NCBI GenBank assembly: GCA_006176705.1
Contig: QRFJ01000023.1
Coordinates: 960,581 to 1,024,580, forward strand
DNA from: Cocos nucifera
Lineage: Eukaryota > Streptophyta > Magnoliopsida > Arecales > Arecaceae
Direction of reading: 5' to 3'
Length of the DNA stretch: 64,000 nucleotides
In this document: positions 44,424 through 57,149 of the stretch, piece after piece
Layout: each line of letters begins with the position of its first letter
Position numbering within the stretch: the first letter of the stretch is position 1
Program-made: the position numbers and the translations under genes
Notes under the pieces: generated by a model
Database searches by the model: none
What the model saw: the letters and a program-made list of their open reading frames with translations, nothing else
What the model was told of the DNA's origin: nothing

Positions 44424-44529
44424 TCTTGGTACTTATTTTATTTAATTTAATAATCAAGAGTTAATATCAAATGGTAATTCAAATGAGTGCATCTCTTGCC
44501 GAAGGATAATCAACCAACCATCCATCCTT

Positions 44530-45460
44530 ATTCAATAGAATAAATTATACTTATTAGAAAGCATGCATGCGTATTTACGTTCAAATACTTGATTATCAAC
44601 TTTGGAGAGTAATAATCAAAGGCCCACACACTCCCATAATTAAAATAGAGAGTAATGAAATTCTCAGATCTGAAGAGGATTGTGATGAGCATGATATGAA
44701 AATGATAGAATTAAATGCTAAAACCATGAATGTCCTATATTGTGCACTAGATCCTAATGAATTCAATAGAATTTCTATATGTACTTCAGCTAAGAAGATT
44801 TGAAATAGATTAGAGATTACCTATGAGGGTACCAATCAAGTGAAGGAGTCTAAAATAAATATGCTTGTGCACAAATACGAGTTATTTAAAATAGAAACTA
44901 ATGAACCTATTTTTGAAATATTTACTAGATTTATCAATATTATCAATGATTTGAAAAGCTTAGGTAAATCTTATACTGATAGTAAGCTTGTTTGTAAAAT
45001 TCTTAGATCACTTTCAAAGACTTGGAAAGCAAAAATCACCATCATTCAAGAAGCCAAGGACCTCAACAAGATACCATTGGAAGAGCTTCTTGGGTCTCTA
45101 ATGACTCATGAATTAAACATGAGACAAAATATGGAGGAAGAAATCAAGAAGAAGAAGATCATAGCTCTCAAGATAACTACCTCCAAGGATGATGAAAGTG
45201 AAGAATCCGATGAAGAGGAGGAAGAAGAAGACTTGGCCTTGATTGTAAGAAAGTTTAAAAGGTTTATGAGAAAGAAGAAGCAAGGATTCAAAAAGAAGAC
45301 CTTCAAGGATGAGCCAAGCAAAGAAAAGGAAAAAGAGAAAGAGATAAAGGAGCTACCCATTTACTTCAAATGTAAGAAATCGGGCCATTTTAGAATGAAC
45401 TACCATCTTCTCAAGAAATCATCTAAAAGATTCAAGAAGAAGGCAATGATGACCACTTAG
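44530..45460 (+). pseudogene. Copia gag of the Maximus-type element
   Basis: The first part (44567-44803) reads RIYVQILDYQLWRVI, typical of the copia gag N-terminus. After a stop near 44803 a 206-codon frame (44840-45460) continues with KINMLVHKYELFKI, then KSYTDSKLVCKILRSL, then a Glu-rich linker, and a decayed zinc knuckle KCKKSGHFRMNYHLL in which the first and last Cys are Tyr. It follows the UBN2-type gag order. At least one stop and the lost zinc ligands argue against function. Confidence 0.75.
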
Positions 45461-46090
45461 AGCGATAGTGGAGATTTTAGCTCTGAGGAAGAATCACAAG
45501 AAGTGGTCAACCTTTACTTAATGGCATACCATGAGGAGGTAAATACTAAAAACTCTTTAGATTTTATATTTGATGAGTTATAAGATTTTTTTTTTGAACT
45601 TATGACTGAATATAGAAAAGTAACCTTGAAAAATAAAAATTTGAAAAGCTAAATTCTGAATTTCTTCATAAAAAGGAAATAACTTCTAAAAAATTAAATT
45701 TGCTAACTCATGAAAATCAAAAATTAAATGATGAATTAGTAAAACTCAAATCATTTGTAGAAAGATTTATTTATAATTTTAAAAAATTAAATATATTATT
45801 AAATAAGTAAAGAGCTATTTTTAATAAGACAGGATTAGAATTCAAACCTCATAAGAAGAAAAATTATTAAAAAATCTATTTGTTAAAGCTTCAACAAGTA
45901 CGACCTCAAATCTTTCATATTATTATTATAGTAAAATTGATCACAAATCTTATGCATGTGATTTCAGAAAATTGAATAAAAAAATAATTAAAATAGTTAG
46001 GATTCCAAAAGGAACCATGAGTACTAATCCCAAAGGATCCAAGATACTTGGGTACTTAAAAGCTCAATTTAATTTTTTTGTGTAGGAGTG
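45461..46090 (+). other. Gag-pol linker of the Maximus-type Copia, decayed
   Basis: Lys/Asn-rich, AT-rich readings with many stops. It matches the coiled linker usually found between gag and protease in this lineage only in a general way. Confidence 0.4.
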
Positions 46091-47400
46091 TCTTATAGTC
46101 CAAAAGAAGAAGAGACTTTGGTATCTTGATAGTGACTGTTCAAGGCACATGATGGGTGATAAATCTCAAGTTGTCACTCTTGAGCCTAAAGATGGAGGAG
46201 TGGTTACATTTGGAGATAATAGAAAGAGGGGCATCATTAGCATCGATAATATTCATATCACTCCTTTTATATCTATCCAAAATATATTGTTAGTTGATGA
46301 ATTAAAATATAATTTGCTTAGCATTAGTCAATTTTATGATAAAAAATTTAAAGTCACATTTAAATATTTATTATGTGTTGTTTTTAGTTCCAATGATAAT
46401 GGTATTGTATTCATAGGAAATAGACACAACAATATATATATGGTGGATTTTGATGATCTACACTTAAAAAATGATCAATGTCTTATGGCAATGGATACCA
46501 AAGTCAATGAAACAATTGATTATGGCATTGTAGATTAGGTCATGCTAGTGTGGATTTACTTTCAAAATTAATTAAGAAAGATCTTGTAAGAGGATTACCA
46601 AAATTAAATTTTGACAAGAATGGAATATGTGATGCATGTCAATTTGAAAAATAAATTAGAAACTTTTTCAAACCAAAAGACATGATTTCAATCTCTAGAC
46701 CTTTAGAATTACTATACATGGATTTATTTGAACCCACAAGGACAACTAGTCTAGGAGGTAAGAAGTATAGTTTAGTAATTATAGATGACCTTTTAAGATT
46801 CACTTAGATGATGTTTTTAGTACAAAAGGATGAAGCCTTCAAATCATTTTTCAAATTTTATCAAAAGATTTTAAATGAAAAAAAACATATTAATTATATG
46901 CATACGTAGTGATCATAACCTCAAATTCAAAAATTAGTATTTTAAAATATTTTATAATAAAAAAAATTGATCATAATTTTTCTGCACCTAAAATTCTGCA
47001 ATAAAATGTAGTAGAAAAAAATCATACATTAGAAAAAATGGTATGAACTATATTGTGTGAAAGTAACTTACCTAGATATTTTTGAGCTGAGGTAATAAAT
47101 ACTGCATGTTATACATTAAATCATATTTTAATAAGGCCTATTTGAAAGAAAACTCTATATGAGCTTTGGAAAGATATAAAACCAAATATTAACTATTTTT
47201 ATATTTTTGGTTGTAAGTATTTTATACTTAATACTAAAAAAGATAACTTGAAAAAATTTAATGCCAAGTTAGATGAAGGTATCTTCTTGGGATACTCCTT
47301 ATCAAGCAAGGCATATAGAGTCTTCAATAAAATAACTCTTATTGTTAAAGAATCAATTCATGTTATTTTTGATGAATATAATGACAAGTCTTCTAAAAAA
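46090..47400 (+). pseudogene. Copia protease and integrase N-terminal part
   Basis: Protease: WYLDSDCSRHMMGDKSQ at about 46118-46168, with the catalytic D-S-G changed to D-S-D, then the open frame to 46538 including VTFGDNRKRG and NLLSISQFYDK. Integrase: the HHCC zinc region at about 46535-46655 (HRLGHASVDLLSKL, GICDACQF), then LELLYMDLFEPTRTTSLGG near 46705-46760. Around 47280 GIFLGYSLSSKAYRVFN marks the end of the integrase C-terminal domain. The reading has stops and shifts and stops abruptly at the CACTA-2 insertion; no reverse transcriptase lies in the window. Confidence 0.8.
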
Positions 47401-47407
47401 GAAAATT

Positions 47408-47830
47408 TACTATAAAATACGGCTACGAAAGCGGTTGAAAACTACTATCGTAGCCTAAAAAATTGCTACCATAGGCTATGACAGCGATTAGCTAATCACT
47501 GCCACTACGACCGTCATTGTAGGTCTATGACAGCTATTATTACAGCAGTTACGTGAACTACTTAATAAATTAACCTATAGCAGCAGTTATATATGGTAGC
47601 GATTTTTTAACCACTGCCATAGCTCTCTATGGTAGCAGTTATAGAATCACTACTATAGATCTATGACAGTAATTTTGTAACCATTGCCATAGGTTAAACT
47701 ATCACAGTGATTACTAAATCGCTGTCATAGATCTAATATAGCGATTGGCACGAAGCCTACAACAGCGGTTGGTATGCCTACAACAGCGATTTTGCAACCA
47801 CTATCGTAGCTTTTGAATAATAAAAAAATA
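47408..47830. repeat. CACTA-2 left subterminal repeats
   Basis: Repeated words ctatgacagcgatt, aaccactgccatag and similar, on both strands, with stems of 8-12 bp. Same family as 29526-29915. Confidence 0.75.
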
Positions 47831-47968
47831 TAAATTTTTTAATTTTTATTTTTTTACCTGTTAAATGCAGTTCAATAACATAAGAAAATATTATAAATAT
47901 AAGAATATTTATGAAATATTTAAATTTTATTACTGAATAAAATTTATTATAATATTTAAAAAAATATA

Positions 47969-50228
47969 TCAAAAATTTTCTAAATCTACATCGTCATCGT
48001 CATCGAGAGATAGAGCACGAGTTAAAGGAGCTAGAGTTGGAGCTGGAGTCGGAGCTGAAGGAGTTGGAGCTGGAGGGACTGGAGCTATAGGAGCTGAAGC
48101 TGGAATGCTGGCCAATATATCCCCAAGGTCTACGAAGTCAGCTCCAAAATGCATGCTAAGCCTCATCACCATGGTCCTTAGGATGCCCTCCAGATGAGGT
48201 GTACACTCCTTAGTGTGAGCAACTCGCATCATAGCCTAATCTGCCCGTACCATAGCCTGAGCTGCCTGCACCAACATCTTCTCAAGCTACTCTCAACTGA
48301 CGATATCAGAAGCATGTGAAGAGATGCTCCATCCAGACTAGTAGCTTGTTGGCATATGTCCGGGCCTGCATTGGATCCTCCCAGAGTACTTAAGGCCCTA
48401 AGACCTAAGATAAATGGTCATGAAAGCCAGAGGTGTCCGGGCCCTCGCTTATGAGTGCATCTAACTGCTCCTATAATTACAAATTCAAATAAAATTTTAT
48501 AAAAAATGCTAATACTAATCATACTAATATATTTATTATTTATAAAAATTCTTCTGATCGCGACGTTCATCAGCCTATCCTTCTTATCCGTATGGTTGGA
48601 TTAAAAAATCTTGCTATGACTGGACATCACCCTATCTCTCATCAGTTTATTAAAAATATAAAAAAATATTAATTTAATTTATTTAGTAAGATTCAAAATT
48701 CATTATCTCTTTATGCATACGACTGGCCATAGCATGGCCGAGAGTGTGCGTATACTCTTTGGCTGTCTGGTTCTCCCAGTTCTGATGGAAGATAGCCTAA
48801 CAAGTATTCAAATAAATAATAAATATTTAAAAAATATTTAAATATAATTTTAAATAAATTAAAAAATTTAAAAGTTAGAAATTAAATCTCGAACTCCTGG
48901 CTTCTCTAATATCTAACCATCCCCTCCCACTGACTCAGAAGACAGTCCTAAATCTAAGGAATAAGCTCCTCCGGAGTATCCCGTCAGTGCTCGAGCTAGG
49001 AGTGCAATCAAGCCAAATCAAGTTGAGTAACTGAAAGCTCAAGCTCGACTCGACTTAAAATACTCAAGCTCGAAACTCAGCTTTAGCTCAACCGAGCCTT
49101 AACATCTTAAGCTCGAACTCGACTTAATGAAAAATAGATAAAGCTCGAGATCAACTTGACTCAGCTCGAATATGAACCAAGCCATACTCGAGCTCGAGTT
49201 TGAGCTCAAAATCAAGCATTATTTTTTTAATAATATATATATTAATATATATTATAAATAAAATTAATATTATTAAAAATATATATATTCAAGTTGGCTT
49301 GCGAGCTTTCGAGTCGAGTATCCTTCTACTCAAGCTCGACTCGAAAAGTTACTCGAGCTCAACTTGCATACTCGAGCTTGACTTAAACTCGATAATTACC
49401 GAGTCAAGTTCGAGTAGCTCGCGAGCAGCTTGACTCATTTGTAGTCCTAGCTTGAGCCACCCTCTATGGAGCTTGATCTTATAATTTTGGTACAACTCTC
49501 TAATCTTCTTCAGTTGGACATCTCGAGTCCTTTCATGAGCTAAAAAGTCATACATCCTCTGCACGATGTTATTAGAAGTCAGTTACGAAATTATATGAAA
49601 AAAATATAGTGTAAAAATATCAAATGCATAAATATAACTAAGATATACTTATCCATATCTCCTTCCATACCCAATTTCTGACACCAATGTCTATCAATCG
49701 TCAGTCTATGAGTAGTACTGGAATTATGTCAGACCACCTCATAAGCACTCTAAAAGAAAAATGCATCTCTCACATGGTCTCTCCTACTGGCCTCCCCTCC
49801 ACGTTGTAGTCCACCATCACCTAATGCTATCAATTCCACACATGCGGCATGCATATGGGACCACGAAATATTCTACTGAATGATGCACTTGTAATAAAAA
49901 TATATTATACAAATATATAAGAGTGATAATAATTATATAAATAAATAAATAAATAACATAATAAAAGTGTATACTCACTGGCCATGGGATCATGCGACAT
50001 AGATGCCAGTGGAGACTCATCGATGGACGGAGCATGTGTTGGAGATGTGGCTGATGGTAGAGGCTTAGATGTTGGTGGAGAAGATGTTGGTGGAGGAGTA
50101 GATGCCGGTGGTTCCTACGTAGTCGATGCAGATGTGGATGGAGTATGCTCTACCTACAACTCAGATGTAAAGCTTCGCATAACCTATCGAGAGGTGGGGG
50201 TGAAAGCTAGATGATGTTTCGGTGCCAT
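47969..50228 (-). pseudogene. CACTA-2 second ORF (Transposase_24-like)
   Basis: The minus-strand start at 50228 reads MAPKHHLAFTPTSR and a Pro/Ser/Thr-rich exon follows, with a donor-like cca|gtgagt near 49975. KKIRELYQNYKIKLHRGW appears at about 49460-49515. The C-terminal tail at 47969-48232 is Ala/Pro-rich, then acidic (DDDDDVDLENF). Colinear with 30066-31719. It has stops and is interrupted by the MITE at 48997-49449. Confidence 0.65.
48997..49449. mobile_element. hAT-type MITE inside CACTA-2
   Basis: 453 bp with ends taggagtgcaatcaagcc and, inverted, taggactacaaatgagtcaa. It is flanked by an 8-bp duplication gctcgagc (48989-48996) / gcttgagc (49450-49457), one mismatch. CACTA-3 lacks it at the equivalent place (about 31005), which confirms the insertion. 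The interior is rich in ctcgagctcgac-like words. No coding capacity. Confidence 0.85.
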
Positions 50229-50329
50229 CTTGACCTACAACGTTAATAAACATTAACCAATATAACATGTTGAATAATAATATTAGTAGAGTATCAATAA
50301 ATAGATTCTAATATTTATACCAAAATGTT

Positions 50330-53300
50330 GAAGTCATTACCTAGCGGCATCTACAATATGGACATCACCATCACTCCTGACAAATATATTTGGAACCTTG
50401 ATAGTACCAAATAAGTTTTGTCCTAGAGGAGCATTTTGCATGCATGGTCCAACATCATCATCAATCTTGGTATCATCAAAGATATGCTTAGGCACCATCC
50501 TTATAATAACACCTTATTGAGACTCCAAGGGATCACTAATGTAGAAGACTTGACTAGCTTGGGAGGCAAGTATATATGGTTATTTAGTACGGAGATGGCA
50601 TTGCATGTTGACGAGAGTAATACCGCACTCATTAGTCTTCATCCCTGACTATGATAAGGTGTCAAATCAATCGTACTTCATCAATACAATCCTTTCTTTA
50701 GAATAATAGTCCAAGATGACTATCTTCTCCACCATCCCATAATAGTTCAAATTCTCTGTATGAGGCTGTGAATCTCTCGAGCTAGCATAACATTCAGTGG
50801 TGGTGCTCAATATCTGCCACTATTTTGTATTGCCATGTTTATGGATCTACTGTGAATATTAAATCTATAGCCATTAATGACGAGCTATTTATACTCACGC
50901 ACGGTACGATTAGGATTCATTGAAAGAGCACATATTTTAGAGTACATCATCGAGTGGTAATCTTCACACTTAATTAAGGAGATGATACCTTAATAGTAAA
51001 CATGTTCAAATAAGTTGCACAAAATAAGAATATATAATCACTTACATGATCTTTAAACCATTCAGAAAATTTTTTGCTGTGCATTTTTTCTCTCTTGCAT
51101 ACTTAGAGTGTCATATTTTACTCTTATAGCTCCTTGTATTTGCTGCATGCATAAAAAATAAATTTAGATATAATTAAATATTTTTTAATTATTATGAAAT
51201 AAATAAGGCTGAATGACTTACTTTATGTACAGCTTAATGACATCACAGTTGAAGAGCATATAGCGGTGTGCCTTATTTTTTTCCTCAATACTCAAATTAG
51301 TAAGATGGTATGAAGTAGGAAGTCCACCTGATTATAGACTGAACTCAAATGCAGGCTCAATTGGCTCATACTGATCATCCTGATTTTTTATTGGCTAGTT
51401 ACGACGTGTCTCGAGCTTATTTAAGTACATCGTATAAAAATCTATACACTCTTGATCCAAATAACTTTCTGCTATGGATTTCTTCGAGCGATTCATATTT
51501 TTTATATAAGATTTCAGAGTTTAAATATTTTTCTTAGTAGGATACATCCATCGGCAGAATACTAGGCCTCCAAGAGCAACTTTTTTCGCAAGATGCACAT
51601 TGAGATGCATCATAATCATGAAAAATGATGGTTAAAATATCTTCTTTAGATCACATAATATAGTCACCACCATTGTCGTTATTTTTTTCATGTCTTTCTT
51701 AAGTAACCTCTTCGCATAAATATCTTGTAAAAGTTGCAAAGATGAATAATAGTTATTCTGATATTTTTTGGCAACACATGGTGAATAGCTATTGGAATCA
51801 ATTCCTGCATCAGCATACGATAATCATGAGTCTTTAATCTCCTAAGTTTGACATCCTTACCATTCACACACTTTGATATGTTGCTTGAGTATCCATCTGG
51901 GATCTTTATGTTCTCCAACACATGAAGAAATGTAGACCCTTATGATGCCTTCATAACATAGCATACATGAGGGATCCTCCACTGTTCTTCCCTTGCCAAC
52001 TCTGGATGGAGCGATTTTTTAATATCCTATTCTTTCAAGTCAAATCGAAAATTCAAGTCATCCTTGATCTTATGCTTGATATTCAAGATTATTGTCAATA
52101 GGAGCTCGTGCATGTTCTTTTCAATATGCATTACATCTAAGCAGTGGTGTAATAAGTTTGTCTCTCAATATGGCAAGTCAAAGAAAATACTTTTTTTTTC
52201 TAATTAAAGTATGTGTCATCTTTCTTTGTTCGATACTTCCTCTTCTTACTATCAATCAGATCATCTTTTCCAAATTTAATACTAAGACCATCCAACTCTC
52301 TTAACACCTCACTCCTAGATATCCGGCTAGGTGCCTCATCTTCTTCAATAGTGCCATGGAAGGAGCATGCATCCCTTTTGTATAGATGGTTTCGATGAAG
52401 GAAATGTTGATGTTCCATATAGCTAAAGCTCCTTCGACGTGTCAACCTTCTAGATTAGATATTTTTTTTACAAATCGGACATGTTAGCTCACCTTTCATG
52501 CTCCAACCCGACATTAGAACATAGACTGAAAAATCATTTATTGTCCACAAAAGTGCTGCACGCATGGAGAATGACTCATTCAGCAAAGCATCAAAAGTTA
52601 GAATACCTTGAATGCTCTACAACTATTTTAGCTCAGCAATAAGAGACTGCAAATAGATATCAATATTATTACCTACCTCCATCGATCCAGGGATGAGCAC
52701 TATCATGAAAGCAAAAGATTTTTTCATACACATCCATGGTGGAAGGTTGTAAACATGAATAAATACTGGCTATATACTATGGATGGTATTCATATGCTTG
52801 AATAAGTTAAAACCATCGCATGACAAGCCCAACCTCATATTACGTATCTCTTTTGCGAAATCAGGATGTATTTCATTAAACTTCTGCCATGCTTCTCCAT
52901 AGACTGGATGCCTCAATGTATCATCTTTTGTTCGATCCTCTTCATGCCATCTCATGTCCTTCGATATTCTTGCCGACATAAATAGCTTTTGTAGTTTTGG
53001 AATCAAAAAAATGCCACATCAACTTTTGAGGTAAATGAGTCAACGTGCCATCTTTATTCTATTTTCATCTTGATATACTGTACCTCATGCACTCATTTCG
53101 GTTGGCATCTTCCTTCTAGTAGAGTATGTAATCATTAGGACATGCATGTATCTTGGTGTAAGTAAAGCCTAACTATTCAATAATCTTCGATGTCTCATAA
53201 TTATTCTTTGAGATTTATAAATTATTTGAAAGAATGTCCTCCAAAAGCTCTAGTATGCAGCTCACTCCATTATTACTAAATCCATTGGAGCACTTCGTAT

Positions 53301-53765
53301 GGTACAACTAGATTAAGAACTCAAGCTTTATCATCTTTTCACATCCGAGATACAATGGAACATTAACGTCCTCTATCAACTTATGGATCTTCTCCATATC
53401 TCCACTGTTTATCATTCTATCAATCATAGGATCAGACATGGACATAGATGCACCGTCATTATGGCCAATAAATGAAAAATATTATGAACTATTTGTTCCA
53501 CTCCTCCATCACGTTGATTGCCTCCTTGTGGCCTACCCTCATCATGTTGATCCCAATAAATTTTATAATCAGATTTAAAGCCATAAATAGTGAGGTGATC
53601 ATTTACATCTTGATGAGGTAGCCACGGTCTATCCATACATTTTTTTCAAGAATATTGGATAAGTCTGTGGTCTCCAAATTTTTCTATAGCAAAATCAAAA
53701 TTTTTTTGAAGTTCAGCCTTATATTCTGACGAGAGCCTACTAAACTTCATCCATTCCTTATCCAT
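50330..53765 (-). pseudogene. TNP2-type CACTA transposase of CACTA-2, broken
   Basis: The minus-strand start at 53765 reads MDKEWMKFSRLSSEYK (Transpos_assoc). CMDRPWLPHQDVNDHL follows near 53600. The TNP2 core at 53006-52770 reads RWHEEDRTKDDTLRHP and MRLGLSCDGFNLF, and at 51921-51688 IPDGYSSNISKCVN. Near 51060-51130 FSEWFKDHV, and at about 50480-50700 the DUF4216 reading YILASQASQVFYISDP. Many stops and frameshifts. It is more complete than the copy at 32486-35414 because DUF4216 is still there. Confidence 0.8.
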
Positions 53766-53903
53766 TATAAAAAATGATGATACTGCAATTAAATCATGCA
53801 TGAAACTTACATTATATACTAATGTATTATAAATAAATATGCATTATAAATAAAAAATATATCTTAAATAGGGATTGAAATAAATATCATGTATAGAACT
53901 CAT
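53766..53903. other. TNP2 upstream region, left of the Copia-2 insertion
   Basis: AT-rich. Ends in ctcat (53899-53903), the Copia-2 target-site duplication; sequence resumes at 63483. Confidence 0.6.
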
Positions 53904-56781
53904 TATTAGAAAATGTATCCTAAAGCCAATCATCTAAGTGATAGATGATTGAAATTAGTATATGAATTATCTAATAATAAATGTTATTTGGCTAATTCAT
54001 CATAAAAGTTCGATCTTTCCTAAATGAACTCTTAAATTATGATGAAGTTCTTAGAACCATAATCAATCGGTAAAGAAGAATTTATTGGATGGTTCTTAAA
54101 TTATTCATGATCAAATGATAAGTTATTAATAAGGATGATAACTTATCGAGTGTAGGTCACTGTATGCTATATGCGTTGGTTGTCCTCATAACCAAGTGGT
54201 GTGGAGATACTGGTATAACATCTAGATAAGATATATGAGTACATCTATACTGAATGTGATCAATGTAGCACTCTACTATCAAGAGTAGCTTGCTAAGGCC
54301 AATGGATATAAGTGTTCTTTCAATCTAAGATCACCACAGTGACTTGCAAGCAACTCACTATACTTTGGTGTCGGACTGTCTGTATTTTTAACATAGGTTT
54401 GAAAGATTTTTGGGTACAGTCAAGTACTTATGAAGTTGATGTGTGAATCAAGATGGGATTGACCACTCCTGATTAACTTCAGGAAGAGAATGACTCATTG
54501 TATTTTAATTTAGCAAAATCTAGGCTTGGGTAATTCTTGTAAGGTGTCATATGATTTGCAAAATTTTGAGACACAATAGAAATAACCTATATGAGTGTTT
54601 GACAGCGTACTCGAAGTCATCTTGAGCATTATTGATCATAAGAATGAATTATATGGTAACCATGGATCAGAATTCTAAAAATATTACTTTGCATACATTC
54701 GACCTATTTGAACGTCGGAAATCATTGCTAGATGATAACTTAGATTGATACAAAAATTAATTTCTATGCTATCAACTTAGATTTGAACCTATAGAATCAT
54801 ACATAGTAGAACTTGTAACTTGATCAGATGATTGATCGATGATTGAGAATTATTCTAAGATCAAACAATCAAAGCGATTGATGTTTGACCTCATGCAAGT
54901 GTTGTGGGAGGATCGATTAGCAATTGGATTACTAATTAGCCCAATTTGATTGAGTAATCAAGCTGAGATCAAGTCTAATTGAATTAAATTTAATTAAAAT
55001 TAGTTTGAACTTAATTATATTAAGTTTAGTTGGTTTATTGGATAAGTCAATTGCAAGAAAGAACAATTTCTTATTTGACTAGAACTTGGGTGCACCTAAT
55101 TAATTTAGGATTTAAATTAGATTTAAATCTTGATTTAATCTAATTTAATTGGACGTCTAGTTGGATTAGGATTATTCTTAATTAGATTATATTTAATTTA
55201 ATTTAAATAGAATTTAAATTAGGATTCAAACATATTTTGACCTAATCAAATAAGAGGAGTCCTAGTTGGATTGGGACTCTCTCTCTTTCTCTTACGCCTA
55301 TTAAAGCCCACGCCCACTTATTAATTCCAGATGTTTATGTGAAATAATTCATGCCTAAGAAGAGGTTCCCATTCCCCACATTAGATGTTTTGGGGAATTA
55401 GTTTGAATAGGTCAAACTTAGAAAGATTAGATAGAGTTTTGATCTCTTAAAACTCTTCTTTTCTTCTTATGGAAAGCATCTCATGCCCCTTTTTTTTTGT
55501 GTGGCACCCTCCCTTCTAATTTTTGTGCACCATTCCTCTCCTTCCTTACATGATTTTCTTTGTTCACACCTAAAAAATAGGAGGGACGTCCAAGAGTTGG
55601 ATGCCCAATAAATTCCATGTTTGACTAGGTCGTTTGACCTGGTCTTCCTATCTCTTATGGGATGCCTCCTAAAAGGAGTTGTGGGCATCCAAAAATAGGA
55701 GGGATTTCATGGTAGAAATCAGAAGGAAAAGGGGGAGAGGAATGGGAGGATGAGGCACCAAATTCCTTGCAGTAGTTCCTTTCTTTTGGACATCAAATGA
55801 TGATGTCTTGATCAAGACAAGGTAAGAGAAGATTGTCTTCTCTTGTATTTTTTTTTGTGTTTCTCTCTTCCTATTTTATTTATAGTTTATATAATAAAAA
55901 TTTAAGAGAGAGAAAATGAGATGATGTGGGGATTCATGCTTCAAGGCATTGAAGCATAGTGATCATCTTTAGACATGATCTGATCATGTCCTGATGAGAG
56001 AAGGAGAAGAGAAGAAAGATCTTCTCTTAGAATTTCTTTGAGAATCTTTTTTTTCTTATTTTTATGAGAATTTTTAAGAGTAAAAATTAGAGATGTTAGA
56101 TCTAGAAACATTAAAAAAATCTAGAGAAGAAGGTCTCCTCTTGTCCTAGCATAGAGATGTTTTCAGGACATCAACCGTTAATGTCCTGAAGGAGAAGATT
56201 TATCTTCTCTTAGAATTTATTTTTTTTATTTTATTTTTTAATTTATAAAAGATCCAAGAGTTGGATTTCTTTCTTATTCCTCCTCATGTTCTTCATCTCT
56301 TGGAGTGTCCAAGTGATCCGAAGAACATGTATTTGATTAACCATCAGAAGAAATTTGGGAGAAGCTAGTACTTCGAGTGGATCTTCATTCAACGAATCTT
56401 CGATCTATGTTGCAGGTTTATATGGATCACTTGTAGAGGCTGGATGCATGTACGGCTTTAAAAGCAATAACAAAAATCAATCATGAAGTTCTCAATCCAC
56501 TCAAAGATAAGAGATCTGATCTCTTGGTAACCTAGATATGATCTAGAATTAGATCTAGAATTATTCTAGATCTAGGTATTAATACGATCAATACTACTTA
56601 TGATTAATTTAATTTTAAATTTATATTTATATCATAACATGTTATAGATCCTTGATGAAGGGTTTTGTAATCTGATTACATGTATATTATAGATTAAACT
56701 ATTTAATCTATGTCTTCCGCTGTGTATTATTTCAAAAAATATTTTAAAATCTATGCATGAAATTCTGCATATTTTTCATCA
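53904..56781 (+). repeat. 5' LTR of Copia-2
   Basis: About 2878 bp, starting tattagaaaatgtatcctaa and ending tttttcatca. The part 55780-56270 holds three related blocks with inverted words such as agagaagattgtcttctct. Confidence 0.8.
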
Positions 56782-56782
56782 G

Positions 56783-56794
56783 TGGTATCAGAGC
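56783..56794 (+). promoter_or_regulatory. Primer-binding site of Copia-2 (initiator tRNA-Met)
   Basis: tggtatcagagc, one base after the LTR end. Confidence 0.85.
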
Positions 56795-56887
56795 CAGATT
56801 CTTTTATAACATATTCATGTATGCTTAAGAATAAATCTAAAAATTAAAATTAATTAAAGATTGCACATACTGCCATAAGATTGTCAT

Positions 56888-56911
56888 GTTGTAAGGTTAA
56901 TCCCTTACAAT
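56888..56911 (+). other. Leader hairpin 1 of Copia-2
   Basis: Stem ttgtaagg / ccttacaa (8 bp plus an outer G-T pair), loop ttaatc. It starts about 105 bases after the primer-binding site. Related to 42322 and 57098. Confidence 0.75.
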
Positions 56912-57097
56912 GAAAATGTTGTCCTAATATGTGCTGATTTGAACCTGAATCTTAATTATTTAGATTAGATCTAAAAAAATTTATGATTCAATTTTTTGAT
57001 TTAAATCTAAAATTAAATAGATATTAAATTTATTTTAAATTATTTAAATTAGATCTAAATAATATTAGAATTGCACATATTGCCATAAGGTTATCCT

Positions 57098-57121
57098 ACT
57101 GTAAGGTTTATCCCTTACAGT
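57098..57121 (+). other. Leader hairpin 2 of Copia-2
   Basis: Stem actgtaagg / ccttacagt (9 bp), loop tttatc. It is part of a second copy of a block of roughly 90 bases (about 57063-57150 against 56869-56955) starting ttgcacata and ending gtactgatcc-type sequence. Confidence 0.75.
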
Positions 57122-57149
57122 AAAAAAGTTGTCCTAGTATGTACTGATC

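Larger units (their letters stand above)
42943..47407 (+). mobile_element. SIRE/Maximus-type Copia retrotransposon, 5' part
   Basis: LTR 42943-44410 starts tgttaaccccaagg and ends ggcaaca. The primer-binding site is at 44413. Broken gag and pol follow until 47407, where CACTA-2 begins. The base before the LTR belongs to Copia-3; aatta at 42938-42942 is the probable target site. The 3' part and 3' LTR lie beyond CACTA-2, outside the window. Confidence 0.8.

Noticed and set aside
42943..47407. Intact Copia at 42943-47407
   Set aside because: Stops in gag, lost zinc ligands, a changed protease catalytic triad and the CACTA-2 insertion before reverse transcriptase show it is dead and incomplete here.
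53424..53636. Stand-alone small gene at 53424-53636
   Set aside because: It is an internal piece of the TNP2 pseudogene, in order with the other TNP2 blocks.
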